Virus record (IMG/VR): IMGVR_UViG_3300001351_000005
Span: 56,414-89,257 of that record
Source of the DNA: a virus
Length of the DNA stretch: 32,844 nt
Strand: one strand, 5' to 3'
The notes under the pieces were generated by a model. The model ran no database searches and was not told where the DNA came from. It saw nothing but the letters and a program-made list of their open reading frames with translations. Positions 10,701 to 17,396 of this stretch are shown one piece after another (position 1 is the stretch's first letter; every line of letters starts with the position of its first letter). The position numbers and the translations under genes were made by a program.

Positions 10701-10865
10701 ATCTCCATCCTCAGAATTATTTGCTGCATTCCTTGCATGCCACCATGCTTGTTGACCTTCAAATGAAGGAGCAACATCTTTATTCATACCTTTAGTAAAT
10801 GTATTTATATTTACTGATGATGAACCTTTGCCCTGTGGTTGAGGAGGTGTTTCCTTTTTAGCCAT
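4734..10865 (-). CDS. muzzle/stabilisation-type tail protein with inserted von Willebrand A domain
   Basis: This is a 2043-aa protein. The N-terminus (NTFTKGMNKD at about 21-30, then EDGDIGMIGN) resembles the 'stabilisation'/muzzle proteins of crAss-like phages, which form the distal tail around the DNA exit channel; this is recalled family resemblance, not a search result. Two hydrophobic stretches occur at about 675-692 and 734-756. A vWA domain lies at about 1525-1740 with a MIDAS motif DVSGS near 1536, flanked by Cys-rich segments that begin CPPGY (about 1486) and CPAGY (about 1745). The C-terminal 200 residues look beta-rich and end in a basic tail. It follows the 304-aa ring-type gene by 6 bases and overlaps the next ATG by one base, so it sits in the tail operon. 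The leader has no Shine-Dalgarno. The large size and the vWA insertion are the unusual points. A tail-tip adhesin is the main alternative role. Confidence 0.9.
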   Translation of the reverse strand: MAKKETPPQPQGKGSSSVNINTFTKGMNKDVAPSFEGQQAWWHARNAANNSEDGDIGMIGNEPSNLSCGVIPYTVIGAIHRYGDEWIVFSTDNVSSEIGRFDDSECKYTTLVNDPCLNFTKKHLITGAAKENFDCTWEVYWDDANNPSRALNIDDIPWKKVQITGPDIDGDPCVRYEIIEPKKLDCQEIRLAPLVDTPCIELDKATDGGMLRNGTYQAFIAYVENEQKVTDYIGISNLQSLFSHQGSDSSLNIKVSNLDQDYYYYELVLLMRNQGQTLAKRIGLYSTEQSDINIDFIDPALPAIDLKLIPLRSPAYEKSESMFVVNDWLIRQGPTEQFDFNYQPIANQIQTNWVINSLSSKYYTLGGNKLGFMRDEQYAFFIRWIYNTGERSSSYHIPGRAPENYNGTMENEIVFGDNVLNTDGEPLFKVYNTATATNLNLNEPQEDNSLVIARGKMGYWESTELYPSNRPDIWGNLCGKPIRHHKMPDESIGGANSPLHISTTDGDNINLVGVEFTNIGRPKYNDGSYIENVVGYEILRGSRQGARSILAKGMFKNMRKYDIPDSENILGNSQGLYPNYPYNSLQHDVFFQDGTRNKTTENFCDQGDFTGSINHYEPLKGFTKDVFSFHAPDLMFAKPFLNAYETKIYGNIHGKSAGRFTPSEDHPQFKLLRPAAASLAVVIGIGYALNAVQGTTNKKALPVQGLNPVYAPWFVGGFTNGGTVTGGFTAAPASIGALAIGNAIWDILLDTLLDDLVDFADIYAGGIVSSTQLNIQGATNFVKTAVPGTQGGGIEEGTVYDKPEAAMPSLLRGIIGVSMAQKNIAIGGDEIIDLFYNMVSFYDFVLKYNSTGFFNNFAKINQNDIFRTKNNDSNYIGSSFQTFDGIKYKINNLFRPSTVAVSTEKELAIPTTVDYSRFALGGYVRTDGSVNDFQNSLIKDFSKAERQTSISALYGALKFNFDNQYGQLDGIKQIQMRGCVELLDNNLPPEALYTSKPIFSGDVSINRYTEKCIMPIFTNFLKGQPNGHAFDYSLYVNIPYPRFWLNSTKFDISNMAREVATLGLASGSWEDALPTNQFYLDRGSGNCQSTNLFGSLFGGSGGGGNLNPAFQMKRAYMYTHINGINEFFVESEVNLAYRDWEDSPDKRFYDAYEYNDLGVLFHADNIKADNFYKYDDSLSGSKFPTQMTSFGQVQPRDYDPYVSETCFVSYPKRLIYSLQAQEESKRDYWRVFLNNNYKDFKNEVSVIKPINKNGALIFFPYLSPQMFQGLDTLKTQLDTKLTIGDGGLFSQPFQNVANADLSNEYGSCESLRGVINTPLGLFFISQQQGKIFQYAGKGMDPISNNGMKWWFNKYLPSRFIKQFPSSENTQWTDNPVAGVGCQVMYDSVDDIVYFMKKDYQLKPDYIGQATFVDRPFKPVEIRGEARVPVSIDIGDPVYFDDCSWTVSYDPKSKAWISFHDWHPELALPSINHFFTTKTVTTTIPQCPPGYNFNSTTGLCEIGINESIPAEVTIENIAATIGGGPVNCLVDVVISMDVSGSTNQFGRRAAQQTWLTAFLNDPQIQTFMSNSQMQIGFDVWDGAARVYTMPGGVTMSHTITEAQATAWYNANWTGGSTNVLLGLQTGNGILTNPANSTLGDRTSQPNYRAIQILITDTTSAPGNNVGQTFTSVGAGTAPAYQFVYAMYCGATSSIPPTPGVLNDISMSNGPVNVDPFQFGINASDPTTFQSVATAIAGAVCGTDFTCDCPAGYTKVFLDPVTSTYTATSGACDDVTPPICRKVTCECPTSTVPGSTTTQSGTCPDTAPGIFIIGDPTWIDPTPLICNYFYFDSVTPNYNVGGFWRHNVRCDSFVNYYGEDYPWEIDLISNTGQSVNTVRSFEYQLETYVYKGDPQYNMCGGDKWEDLDFNFDASIIYNNDQTSGLLLLNPQPVNSPWTNLDFPTLQFNGIQILVSKVEHKFRFNQFWDVTNDRGEFTNAEQPIFDTSCNGYVRPLNYININYAKSATQRKKFRHYSNNVILRRNVSGNRKMLLRLNNTKLLLSQR

Positions 10866-10871
10866 AATATA

Positions 10872-11786
10872 TTATCTCTTTGGTCCTGTTACTACTTGAG
10901 GGTTAGCAGGCGCATAACTTAAAAACATATTGTAATAATTATGATACTGTGCTCTTCTGTTCATATTCCAAACTTTTCTCATTTCTTGGAAGTTTGGTGT
11001 ATTAACAAAACCTAATGCGTTATTTCTTGCTCCTCTTAGTCTACTTTCTACTAGCTGTAATTGTTGAGATACATTCTCACCATTCCAAACCATATTTTCT
11101 AATATTCTTTGTTTTATTGCATACTCATAATATTCATTGCAATATGGTTGATCTAATACTAATAAATCACCCTCTGCATTTTCCATAGCACCTTGGTAAC
11201 TTAAATAGACTTTTCCTGTATTAAACGTAGTTATTAAAAAACCATCTTTTACTTCTGCTATATCTACTGCTTGTGCACCTAGACTAGGACAGTAACAAAC
11301 TTTATCATTAACGTCTTTGATTCTTAATTCAGTCCAAGTATTAAATGTTCTAAATTGACCACCCCCTATTCTCTGAACTAATTGATAACTATCTTTATCA
11401 TTACATGTTTTAACAACACATACATCTTTACATACCTTTCCATCTTCACATGGTGCTACATCACCAGGAGCAGGAACATATGGTACGTCATTGAATGTTT
11501 CAACATGGGTTCCTGATGGCATTGTGCTATTTACAGTGTATGATCCACATCTAAATGCGTAGTTTAAATATTGAAAATCAAAAGGTAATTGACCTTTACC
11601 ATGTTCTATATCTATAATAACTTCTTTAGTTCTATGTATACGTAACCCTAAATCATAATTTACACGTGTTGCAACTTTAATAAGTTGAGCAGGTTCAATT
11701 AATCCTTCAAGTGCATACGTTGAAAAATCAATGGAAACATCTTCCATCAATTGACTAAAAGTTCTATATTTTTGTGATACCCCCAT
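10872..11786 (-). CDS. ring/head-tail connector-type structural protein
   Basis: A 304-aa protein. The start (YRTFSQLMEDVSIDFSTYA) and the C-terminal part (QQLQLVESRLRGARNNALGF, then an Asn/Tyr-rich tail) resemble conserved ring or tail-tubular proteins encoded next to the muzzle gene in Bacteroidota phages; I recall this pattern but cannot search it. A Cys-rich loop lies near residues 112-133 (CEDGKVCKDVCVVKTC) and may bind metal or form disulfides. No signal peptide or membrane segment is visible. It lies 11 bases after the 224-aa gene and 6 bases before the 2043-aa gene, suggesting a co-transcribed tail-neck set. The expected role is a ring linking portal and tail; other tail components remain possible. 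Confidence 0.85.
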   Translation of the reverse strand: MGVSQKYRTFSQLMEDVSIDFSTYALEGLIEPAQLIKVATRVNYDLGLRIHRTKEVIIDIEHGKGQLPFDFQYLNYAFRCGSYTVNSTMPSGTHVETFNDVPYVPAPGDVAPCEDGKVCKDVCVVKTCNDKDSYQLVQRIGGGQFRTFNTWTELRIKDVNDKVCYCPSLGAQAVDIAEVKDGFLITTFNTGKVYLSYQGAMENAEGDLLVLDQPYCNEYYEYAIKQRILENMVWNGENVSQQLQLVESRLRGARNNALGFVNTPNFQEMRKVWNMNRRAQYHNYYNMFLSYAPANPQVVTGPKR

Positions 11787-11797
11787 TGTTGTATTTT

Positions 11798-12472
11798 TTA
11801 AGTTCTTGCTATGTTACGTTTGTTATCTGAATCTTCAGATGGTATTTGTAATGTACCTGACATAGTAGCAATAACTTGGCTTTCTATTTCTGCAAACAAT
11901 GCTTCTGGTATGTAAATTTCTTGCTCATATCTAGGGGTGCAATCATTTTCTGTATCACAATCCCATTTAGTTATATCTGAGTCAAATACACCTTCTACTT
12001 TAATTGCATCCCATGCAATGTTTGGACAGTAGATGTAACCATCTAACCACCAAAAATATAATGTTTTGTTATATCTAAAAGAAGTACTTTTTGTTAATGA
12101 TGTATATGTACCAGGTTGGGTTCCTTGCAGCTCTTGTGAACCATCTATTGAACTAATGGTACGTATTAATGGACCCCAGTAACCTTCAAACATTGAAGGT
12201 AATCTATGTTTTGAACGTTTTATTGTACAACCACTTTGTATTCCAGCACAATGAGCTTCAACTTTATCTACTTCAATTAATTCTACATATGGTAATGTTT
12301 TCCATACTGAATTAAATTTTAATAATTTATTTGCATAATCTTGCCTTCTCATTAAAAACTGAGCATACTTTTCAATTAAGCTATAGATATATCTATCAGT
12401 GACAAAAGCATCTTGAACTCCTGCTTTTACTTGGCCTCTAATTCTTGATACTACGTCTGCTATTGTTGCCAT
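11798..12472 (-). CDS. tail-tubular/ring-type structural protein
   Basis: A 224-aa protein. The N-terminal helix region (IADVVSRIRGQVKAG, then VTDRYIYSLIEKYAQFLMRR) followed by a beta-rich body with paired cysteines (HCAGIQSGC) and a TLYFWWLDGYIYCPN segment matches the layout I associate with T7 gp11-like tail-tubular or ring proteins of Bacteroidota phages. That assignment is from memory of the family; the sequence directly shows only length, layout and context. It starts 5 bases after the 188-aa conserved gene stops and is followed 11 bases on by the 304-aa ring-type gene. The leader (AAAAATAAAAAAC) has no Shine-Dalgarno. Confidence 0.85.
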   Translation of the reverse strand: MATIADVVSRIRGQVKAGVQDAFVTDRYIYSLIEKYAQFLMRRQDYANKLLKFNSVWKTLPYVELIEVDKVEAHCAGIQSGCTIKRSKHRLPSMFEGYWGPLIRTISSIDGSQELQGTQPGTYTSLTKSTSFRYNKTLYFWWLDGYIYCPNIAWDAIKVEGVFDSDITKWDCDTENDCTPRYEQEIYIPEALFAEIESQVIATMSGTLQIPSEDSDNKRNIART

Positions 12473-12477
12473 GTTTT

Positions 12478-13044
12478 TTATTTTTCAAATTCATTATAAT
12501 ACTTTAATGCTTTAATGGTTTCTTCAGGGTTTTCATCATAAAGATGAGCCACCTTGTATTTATTTTTCATTACTACATATTTGGTCCAATTGATGGGGTA
12601 AGTTTTTGCAACAGTTCTTTTAAAATCTCTGCATGCTACAAATCTCCACAACTCCCTATTTTTAAATCTATATTTAGTTGAGTAATTTGTATAAAATATT
12701 TTACCTAAATTTCCATCTGTTTCCCAGTTTTTATTTTGTAAGACTTTACCATACTGATTTGAAAGAGCATAATTAGTATTCACTGATTTTGATGAAGGAC
12801 ATGTACCAATAAATAGATACCCTAATGAATCAGGCAACTCTACACCATCTCTATTCTCTACTACAGCATTCCAAAGTCTAACATTATATATATTTATTAT
12901 CTTTTTTAATTTAACGTTATCTATGTCAGAGTATAAAGGTTTCTTGTCTTTAAACTCTTTGATTGTTTCTTCATTTAATAACCCCATTCTTTTCTCTCTA
13001 TATCTAGGAGCTTTCAAATCAGGTTTTTTGAAATTGTTGATCAT
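12478..13044 (-). CDS. conserved phage protein of unknown function (KAPRYR type)
   Basis: A 188-aa basic protein. It begins with a short segment containing KPDLKAPRYREKRMGLLN, has a central LGYLFIGTC and a conserved-looking NYSTKYRFKNRELWRF followed by FKRTVAKTYP. I recall closely similar proteins beside ring-protein genes in crAss-like and other Bacteroidota phages, where function is unassigned. It is rich in Lys, Arg and aromatic residues, which would suit nucleic-acid or structural contacts, but no catalytic motif is evident. It is the first gene after the terminator at 13066-13101 and probably leads the transcript for the two ring-type proteins, the muzzle-like protein and the giant wall-processing protein. 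Confidence 0.85.
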   Translation of the reverse strand: MINNFKKPDLKAPRYREKRMGLLNEETIKEFKDKKPLYSDIDNVKLKKIINIYNVRLWNAVVENRDGVELPDSLGYLFIGTCPSSKSVNTNYALSNQYGKVLQNKNWETDGNLGKIFYTNYSTKYRFKNRELWRFVACRDFKRTVAKTYPINWTKYVVMKNKYKVAHLYDENPEETIKALKYYNEFEK

Positions 13045-13048
13045 ACAG

Positions 13049-13069
13049 TTATATTTATAATTTACAAAA
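13049..13069 (-). promoter_or_regulatory. candidate phage promoter motif
   Basis: On the minus strand the bases read TTTTGTAAATTATAAATATA, just upstream of the 188-aa gene and directly after a terminator T-tract. Very similar sequences precede the 744-aa gene (17308-17330) and the 191-aa gene (29009-29029). The position suits a promoter for the tail operon. It does not clearly match the Bacteroidota -33/-7 consensus, so a phage-specific promoter is possible. Confidence 0.4.
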
Positions 13070-13101
13070 AAAACCCCACTTAAAGAAATTTAATGTGAGG
13101 T
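13066..13101 (-). terminator. rho-independent terminator after the phosphoesterase gene
   Basis: On the minus strand, ACCTCAC pairs with GTGGGGT (one G-U pair) around an inner TTAAA/TTTAA stem, followed by an 8-base T tract. It begins 2 bases after the TAA of the 13104-14327 gene and precedes the 188-aa gene. Confidence 0.8.
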
Positions 13102-13103
13102 CT

Positions 13104-14327
13104 TTACAATGCTTGATAAGTTAATTCACATATATTACCCATTGTAGGGTGTTGTATTTCTAGTTTACCTGAACGTCTATTGCCTACATATTTGTTACTA
13201 TAATGATAGTAATCTGTTTTACCCAGGCTAGGTAACGTCTTTTCTATAAAACCTGCTGTTTCATTTGATGTCATATATTCAACCTTTCTGTCTGTATGTA
13301 TATGACCTTTAAATAATGTTCTGTTTGTTGTGTCACCCCAAGCTTTTGGATACTCTGATGCATATATTAAAGGATTATTCTTGCTACGCTTATCCCCATG
13401 TTCAAATGCATTAAAGTTATTATGCCATACATGAACCTTTCTTTCTTCATATTTTACATCCCATGTTATCTTATCACAGTCTATTGATCTTGAGAGAGCA
13501 TGAGCTAAATGATAAGAAGAAAGTCTATCATGATTTCCCGGAACATATACTACTACTAATTTGTCACAAAAAGATTTAATATATGTTACAGCCCAATGCA
13601 TTGCATCAAATGCTTGTACATAAGCCTCTGTAGCGCTCATACAGTTGTCTAAAAGTGTTCCGCTTGTAGTTGTGCCCTGGAAGGTATCCATGTTGATTAA
13701 ATCACCTCCTACAACAAAGTACATAGTTTCTATGTGATGTATAGCATTTGCTCTACTAACTAAGTTCTTAACTGTATCTTCAAAATCTTTATCTATGGTA
13801 TCATTACCTTCTTTGCCAAAATGAATATCTTGTAGAGATATTACTGCACAATGTGGATCATCAGTAAATTTATTTTTATAAGGTATATTTGATATTTTGT
13901 ATTTTTTGGGAGTCCAGTTTTTTAGTAAGTCTTCAAATAGTTTTTCTTCTGGATTTTTTATTTGTGATACTAATGCTGAAACTCTCCAGTGATCACCCAT
14001 TTGTTTATTCCAATACTGAGACAATTTCCATTTATCAGTGTCTATCTTTAGTAAGATTATTATTTCTTCTGCACTTTTAGGCTCATGATCAAAAGTTCCA
14101 GATAACTTCCCAGTTCCATTTTCTAAATCAATTGCTTCTGCAATTTGTGCATTGTCTGCAGCTTTACTAAAAAATATAGATTTCTTTCTTTTGTTTTTTC
14201 TTTCTGCTAATAATTCTTTTTTTACTTTCTTATATTGCTTTTCTGTAATGTTCAGTTTTTCAGCACAATAAGATGGGTGCTTTTTCCATTTTAAACTGTC
14301 AAGAACTTTTTGCTTTATATTATCCAT
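13104..14327 (-). CDS. calcineurin-like metallophosphoesterase
   Basis: A 407-aa protein with the full set of metal ligands of the calcineurin-like (MPP) superfamily: LQDIHFG with D167 and H169, VGGDLIN with D209, PGNHDR with N265-H266-D267, H310 in EHGD, and KGHIHTD with H342 and H344. This fold coordinates two metals and hydrolyses phosphoesters; members act as nucleases, protein phosphatases or cyclic-nucleotide phosphodiesterases, and the sequence does not say which. The first 45 residues look like a small helix-turn-helix (Lys-rich, LNITEKQYKKVKKELL), suggesting a nucleic-acid substrate. It is flanked on both sides by terminators inside the structural region, so it is probably an independently regulated single-gene unit. 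The short spacer to the upstream terminator leaves about 36 bases for its promoter. Confidence 0.93.
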   Translation of the reverse strand: MDNIKQKVLDSLKWKKHPSYCAEKLNITEKQYKKVKKELLAERKNKRKKSIFFSKAADNAQIAEAIDLENGTGKLSGTFDHEPKSAEEIIILLKIDTDKWKLSQYWNKQMGDHWRVSALVSQIKNPEEKLFEDLLKNWTPKKYKISNIPYKNKFTDDPHCAVISLQDIHFGKEGNDTIDKDFEDTVKNLVSRANAIHHIETMYFVVGGDLINMDTFQGTTTSGTLLDNCMSATEAYVQAFDAMHWAVTYIKSFCDKLVVVYVPGNHDRLSSYHLAHALSRSIDCDKITWDVKYEERKVHVWHNNFNAFEHGDKRSKNNPLIYASEYPKAWGDTTNRTLFKGHIHTDRKVEYMTSNETAGFIEKTLPSLGKTDYYHYSNKYVGNRRSGKLEIQHPTMGNICELTYQAL

Positions 14328-14363
14328 AAGTTAAATAATTTGATTTTTTTATTGTAAAGATAA

Positions 14364-14397
14364 GAAAAAAAAAGAGACTGGAATATATCCAGCCTCT
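14364..14397 (-). terminator. rho-independent terminator after the fibre cassette
   Basis: The minus strand reads AGAGGCTGGA, loop TATAT, TCCAGTCTCT (10-bp stem with one G-U pair), then a run of nine to ten T. It lies about 50 bases after the stop of the 186-aa protein and ends the fibre-cassette transcript. Confidence 0.9.
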
Positions 14398-14445
14398 TCC
14401 AACGTTTGTAGTAGAAAACCAACAAACCACCACGTGTTGTTTTTT

Positions 14446-15006
14446 TTATGCTGACAGAGTTGAAATAAGTATTTCAATTGGTTTACATCCTGTGTTACCA
14501 GCATCTACAACTTTAACTTTATATGCTGTACTAGCAGTTAAATTTGTTATAGTAAAGTTATTTACTGTAGGTACAATAGGTCCTAGTGGATTAGCTAATG
14601 TCCATCCTACAGGTGATATTTGTTCATCAACATATACATTTAAACCTGTGCTGTTACTCCATATTCCATCCCATATAACTGAAATAGTACTACCTGTTAC
14701 TGCACCTGCATAAACATTATATGGATCATGTTGTACATCATTTGAAGTACATGTCCCAAGGCCGTTAGATAATATCATAGAAAACTTTTGTATAATAGAA
14801 TCTAATCTTTCACCAGAAGTTATAACTATTCTACTACCAGGATCACCTATTTGAAAAGATGTTCCACAATAGCTTACACATGAAGCACACTGCACATCAT
14901 CACACCTTTCACTACCTGTACTACAATCAGTATAGGTACATGCATTAGTTATTGCTGTGTCAGCACAACTACATTTTTGACTACATTTTGTACAATTACA
15001 TGCCAT
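14446..15006 (-). CDS. Cys-rich virion protein with FN3-like C-terminus
   Basis: A 186-aa protein. The first 47 residues hold 11 cysteines in CxC, CxxC and CxxxC spacings (C3, C5, C8, C12, C14, C23, C28, C35, C40, C43, C47), a pattern suited to zinc or disulfide clusters. A segment SGERLDSIIQKFSMILSN follows, a short helix also recalled from other Bacteroidota phage fibre proteins. Residues about 98-186 form a fibronectin type III-like beta-sandwich (TISVIWDG, then TNLTASTAYKVKVVD). It starts 26 bases after the 744-aa fibre gene and is the last gene before a strong terminator. It is probably a small fibre or fibre-attachment protein; a free signalling protein is unlikely given the context. 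No signal peptide is visible. Confidence 0.85.
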   Translation of the reverse strand: MACNCTKCSQKCSCADTAITNACTYTDCSTGSERCDDVQCASCVSYCGTSFQIGDPGSRIVITSGERLDSIIQKFSMILSNGLGTCTSNDVQHDPYNVYAGAVTGSTISVIWDGIWSNSTGLNVYVDEQISPVGWTLANPLGPIVPTVNNFTITNLTASTAYKVKVVDAGNTGCKPIEILISTLSA

Positions 15007-15032
15007 TGTTTATTTTTTTATTTTTATTTATT

Positions 15033-17267
15033 TTAGGTTAATGGAGTACTGCCTCCACAACCAGATATTATTAAACTAGATATTGTACTTGGATCAGTGC
15101 TCGTAGTATACGTAGCTCCTGTTCCAGTTGCAAGCTCTCTCCAAGGATATACTGCTGGACTTATTGTTCCACCATTATCCCAATCCATATTAACACCTGC
15201 TCCCATACAGAATACTTTAATTCCATTATTATTACATGTTGTTATCAATGACAGGATTCTAGAGTATGTTGTCATATTCATTATATCTTCATCTCCTCCC
15301 GGTAAATTATCTGTAATTAGTATAACATATTTTGCAACATTGTTTCTAAATGCTCCATTAAATGCAGCACCTCCAACTACTTGTTGTAGTGCTAAATCCA
15401 TTGGTTCAGCTCCACCTGCTCCTGATCCCATGTTAACACAAGTACCATCTACACCTCCAGCTAATTTATTTAGCTGAGTTGTAAATGCAGTTCCGTTATC
15501 ATTGGCAAACATTTCCCAAGCAGTATATATTAAATTAGTTCCGGCAGAACCAGCAACAACTAATCTTTGTGTTGTTGGAAGAACTGTGTAATCAGCACAA
15601 GTACCATAATTTGGATCTCCACTAGTTTCATCTACAGTAGTTAAACCTATTCTATAATTATTTGATCCTGATGAAGAATCTATTGTACTTACTAAATTAG
15701 CCGCTCCTGATTGTATTGTTTGAATTTGAGATGTCATACTACTTGTATAATCTACTAAGAATACTACATCCATACCTTGACTACATGGTGCATCTGCTGT
15801 GAGTGTTTCAATTGCTATATTTGGACAAACATTTGACCCTCCACTTATAGATACCGTTAATCTAATATTATATACTGTTTGTGGTATTAAACCTGAAAAT
15901 GATCCTGTTACGCTAGATCCTGGGTTGTTTATAGTATCTGTAGCTACAACTGTACCAGAAGAATTAATTACTTCTATAAGGTATGTTGCTGTAGTTCCTA
16001 ATAAATTATTAAATTGGAAATTAAAAGAATTCTGTGTTATACTACTTATAGTCATAGATGGACAAGGAATAATTCCTGTTATTAAACTAGATTGCGTTTC
16101 AACACATGTATCATTTCCATCTGTAACACTAAACTCAACTGTTGCAGTTAGATCTGTAGCAGTATCTAATGATGCTACATTTACACTTATACCTGTAGAA
16201 TTATTCTGTAATGATGATACACTAACAATTTGCTGAGTTGAAACACCTTTAGAATCAACTATTGTGATTTTACTAAAACCTGCACTATCATTAAATGTAC
16301 TAGGTATAGATGAGTTTATAAAGTTAAATACTACGTCTGTTATTAAACCTGTACCACCACTGATAGTATTTGCAGTAGTATATGAGAATATAATTCCATC
16401 ACATCCTCCAGGACAACAATTTGTTTGAATGCTTGTAATAGCTGAATACATATCATCAATCACAACCCATGCGTTTTGCATAGACTGAGCTAATGTAGAA
16501 GCTGAATTATTCCATCCAACTATACCACTATATGATGCATCACTATTTGATAACTGAGTATATGAACCTGTTATTGCAGATTGTGAAATTGCAGAATTTA
16601 TAGCAGATGGAAATCCAACTGCATTTCTTAATTCACAAAACGCACTTTCTAATGCTAGTACAACTACTGAAACATTAGTTAAAACCCCTACATTACTTAT
16701 ACATGTAGGTACAATTTGAGCTTCTACAACAGCACCACTACAAGGTAATACACAAGCTTCTAGTACATCTATTCTTGTATTTAAACTTGTTAATGTTGAA
16801 TTGATTGTATTAATACTTGCTAAATTAGTACATACTTGATTTGCTATAAGTGTAGCAAATTGATCTAATGGAAGTTGAGTTACTGGATTACCGCTTGCAT
16901 CATTATACTGCATACATGCAGGTAATGTCATTATAGGAAGAGAAGCAGTAGATTTATCATTTCCACTACCACTATCTGCATTTAAACATATTTGATTAAC
17001 CATTGCCTGTAAAACAGGAACAAGTTGAGTAGGCGTAGCACCTCTAACATTTAAACAAGTAATATCTAACCCAGTAAGATTAGGGTTCATATCTACACCA
17101 CTTTCTAAAAGGTCACAAACCTTAGTTGCAAGTTTAAATACAACTTCACTAATAGAGTCACCATTACATAGGTCTATACAAGAAATATCTGGCCCTTGCC
17201 ATATTACACAATTAGAAGATATATTATCACATCCATTTGTGGTGCCGCTTGAGTTCGTTGGGATCAT
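15033..17267 (-). CDS. fibre/adhesin with FN3-like domains and C-terminal von Willebrand A domain
   Basis: A 744-aa protein. The N-terminal third contains CVIWQGPDISCIDLCNGD and the helical SISEVVFKLATKVCDLLES, with low-complexity Ser/Thr/Asn-rich segments after it. FN3-like beta domains lie at about 292-400 and 402-490. A vWA domain follows at about 500-735: MDVVFLVDYTSS carries a DxTxS MIDAS motif with D506, and YVILITDNLPGGDED supplies the usual later strand and acidic loop. vWA domains with MIDAS bind ligands through Mg or Mn. The gene is the first after a 129-base spacer with an inverted repeat and a candidate promoter. The role as host-binding fibre is inferred from domain layout and neighbours; no search was run. 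Confidence 0.9.
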   Translation of the reverse strand: MIPTNSSGTTNGCDNISSNCVIWQGPDISCIDLCNGDSISEVVFKLATKVCDLLESGVDMNPNLTGLDITCLNVRGATPTQLVPVLQAMVNQICLNADSGSGNDKSTASLPIMTLPACMQYNDASGNPVTQLPLDQFATLIANQVCTNLASINTINSTLTSLNTRIDVLEACVLPCSGAVVEAQIVPTCISNVGVLTNVSVVVLALESAFCELRNAVGFPSAINSAISQSAITGSYTQLSNSDASYSGIVGWNNSASTLAQSMQNAWVVIDDMYSAITSIQTNCCPGGCDGIIFSYTTANTISGGTGLITDVVFNFINSSIPSTFNDSAGFSKITIVDSKGVSTQQIVSVSSLQNNSTGISVNVASLDTATDLTATVEFSVTDGNDTCVETQSSLITGIIPCPSMTISSITQNSFNFQFNNLLGTTATYLIEVINSSGTVVATDTINNPGSSVTGSFSGLIPQTVYNIRLTVSISGGSNVCPNIAIETLTADAPCSQGMDVVFLVDYTSSMTSQIQTIQSGAANLVSTIDSSSGSNNYRIGLTTVDETSGDPNYGTCADYTVLPTTQRLVVAGSAGTNLIYTAWEMFANDNGTAFTTQLNKLAGGVDGTCVNMGSGAGGAEPMDLALQQVVGGAAFNGAFRNNVAKYVILITDNLPGGDEDIMNMTTYSRILSLITTCNNNGIKVFCMGAGVNMDWDNGGTISPAVYPWRELATGTGATYTTSTDPSTISSLIISGCGGSTPLT

Positions 17268-17307
17268 AAATGTTTTATTTTACTATAATGTACTGCGTTG
17301 TTGTAAA

Positions 17308-17330
17308 CTATACATTTATAATATACAAAA
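17308..17330 (-). promoter_or_regulatory. candidate phage promoter motif upstream of the vWA fibre gene
   Basis: The minus strand reads TTTTGTATATTATAAATGTA, 40-60 bases upstream of the 744-aa start. The first 13 bases (TTTTGTATATTAT) are identical to those ahead of the 191-aa gene, and the match to the 13049-13069 site is close. It overlaps one arm of the inverted repeat at 17324-17376. Confidence 0.45.
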
Positions 17331-17376
17331 TTTTTTAAAACCAAACAAGTTAATGCTAGTTTTAAAAAATTTTGTA
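17324..17376. repeat. perfect 18-bp inverted repeat in the 17268-17396 spacer
   Basis: The arms at 17324-17341 (TACAAAATTTTTTAAAAC) and 17359-17376 are exact reverse complements with a 17-base spacer. It lies just after the 86-aa gene and before the 744-aa gene. It could act as a weak terminator hairpin, an RNA processing site or an operator; the A/T-only stem without a following T run argues against a standard terminator. Confidence 0.75.
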
Positions 17377-17396
17377 AACAGTTATGAGAATAAAAT

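Noticed and set aside
15097-16236. Plus-strand frames of 126 and 145 aa
   Set aside because: They are antisense to the 744-aa fibre, hydrophobic by mirror of Thr/Asn-rich codons, and lack any supporting context.
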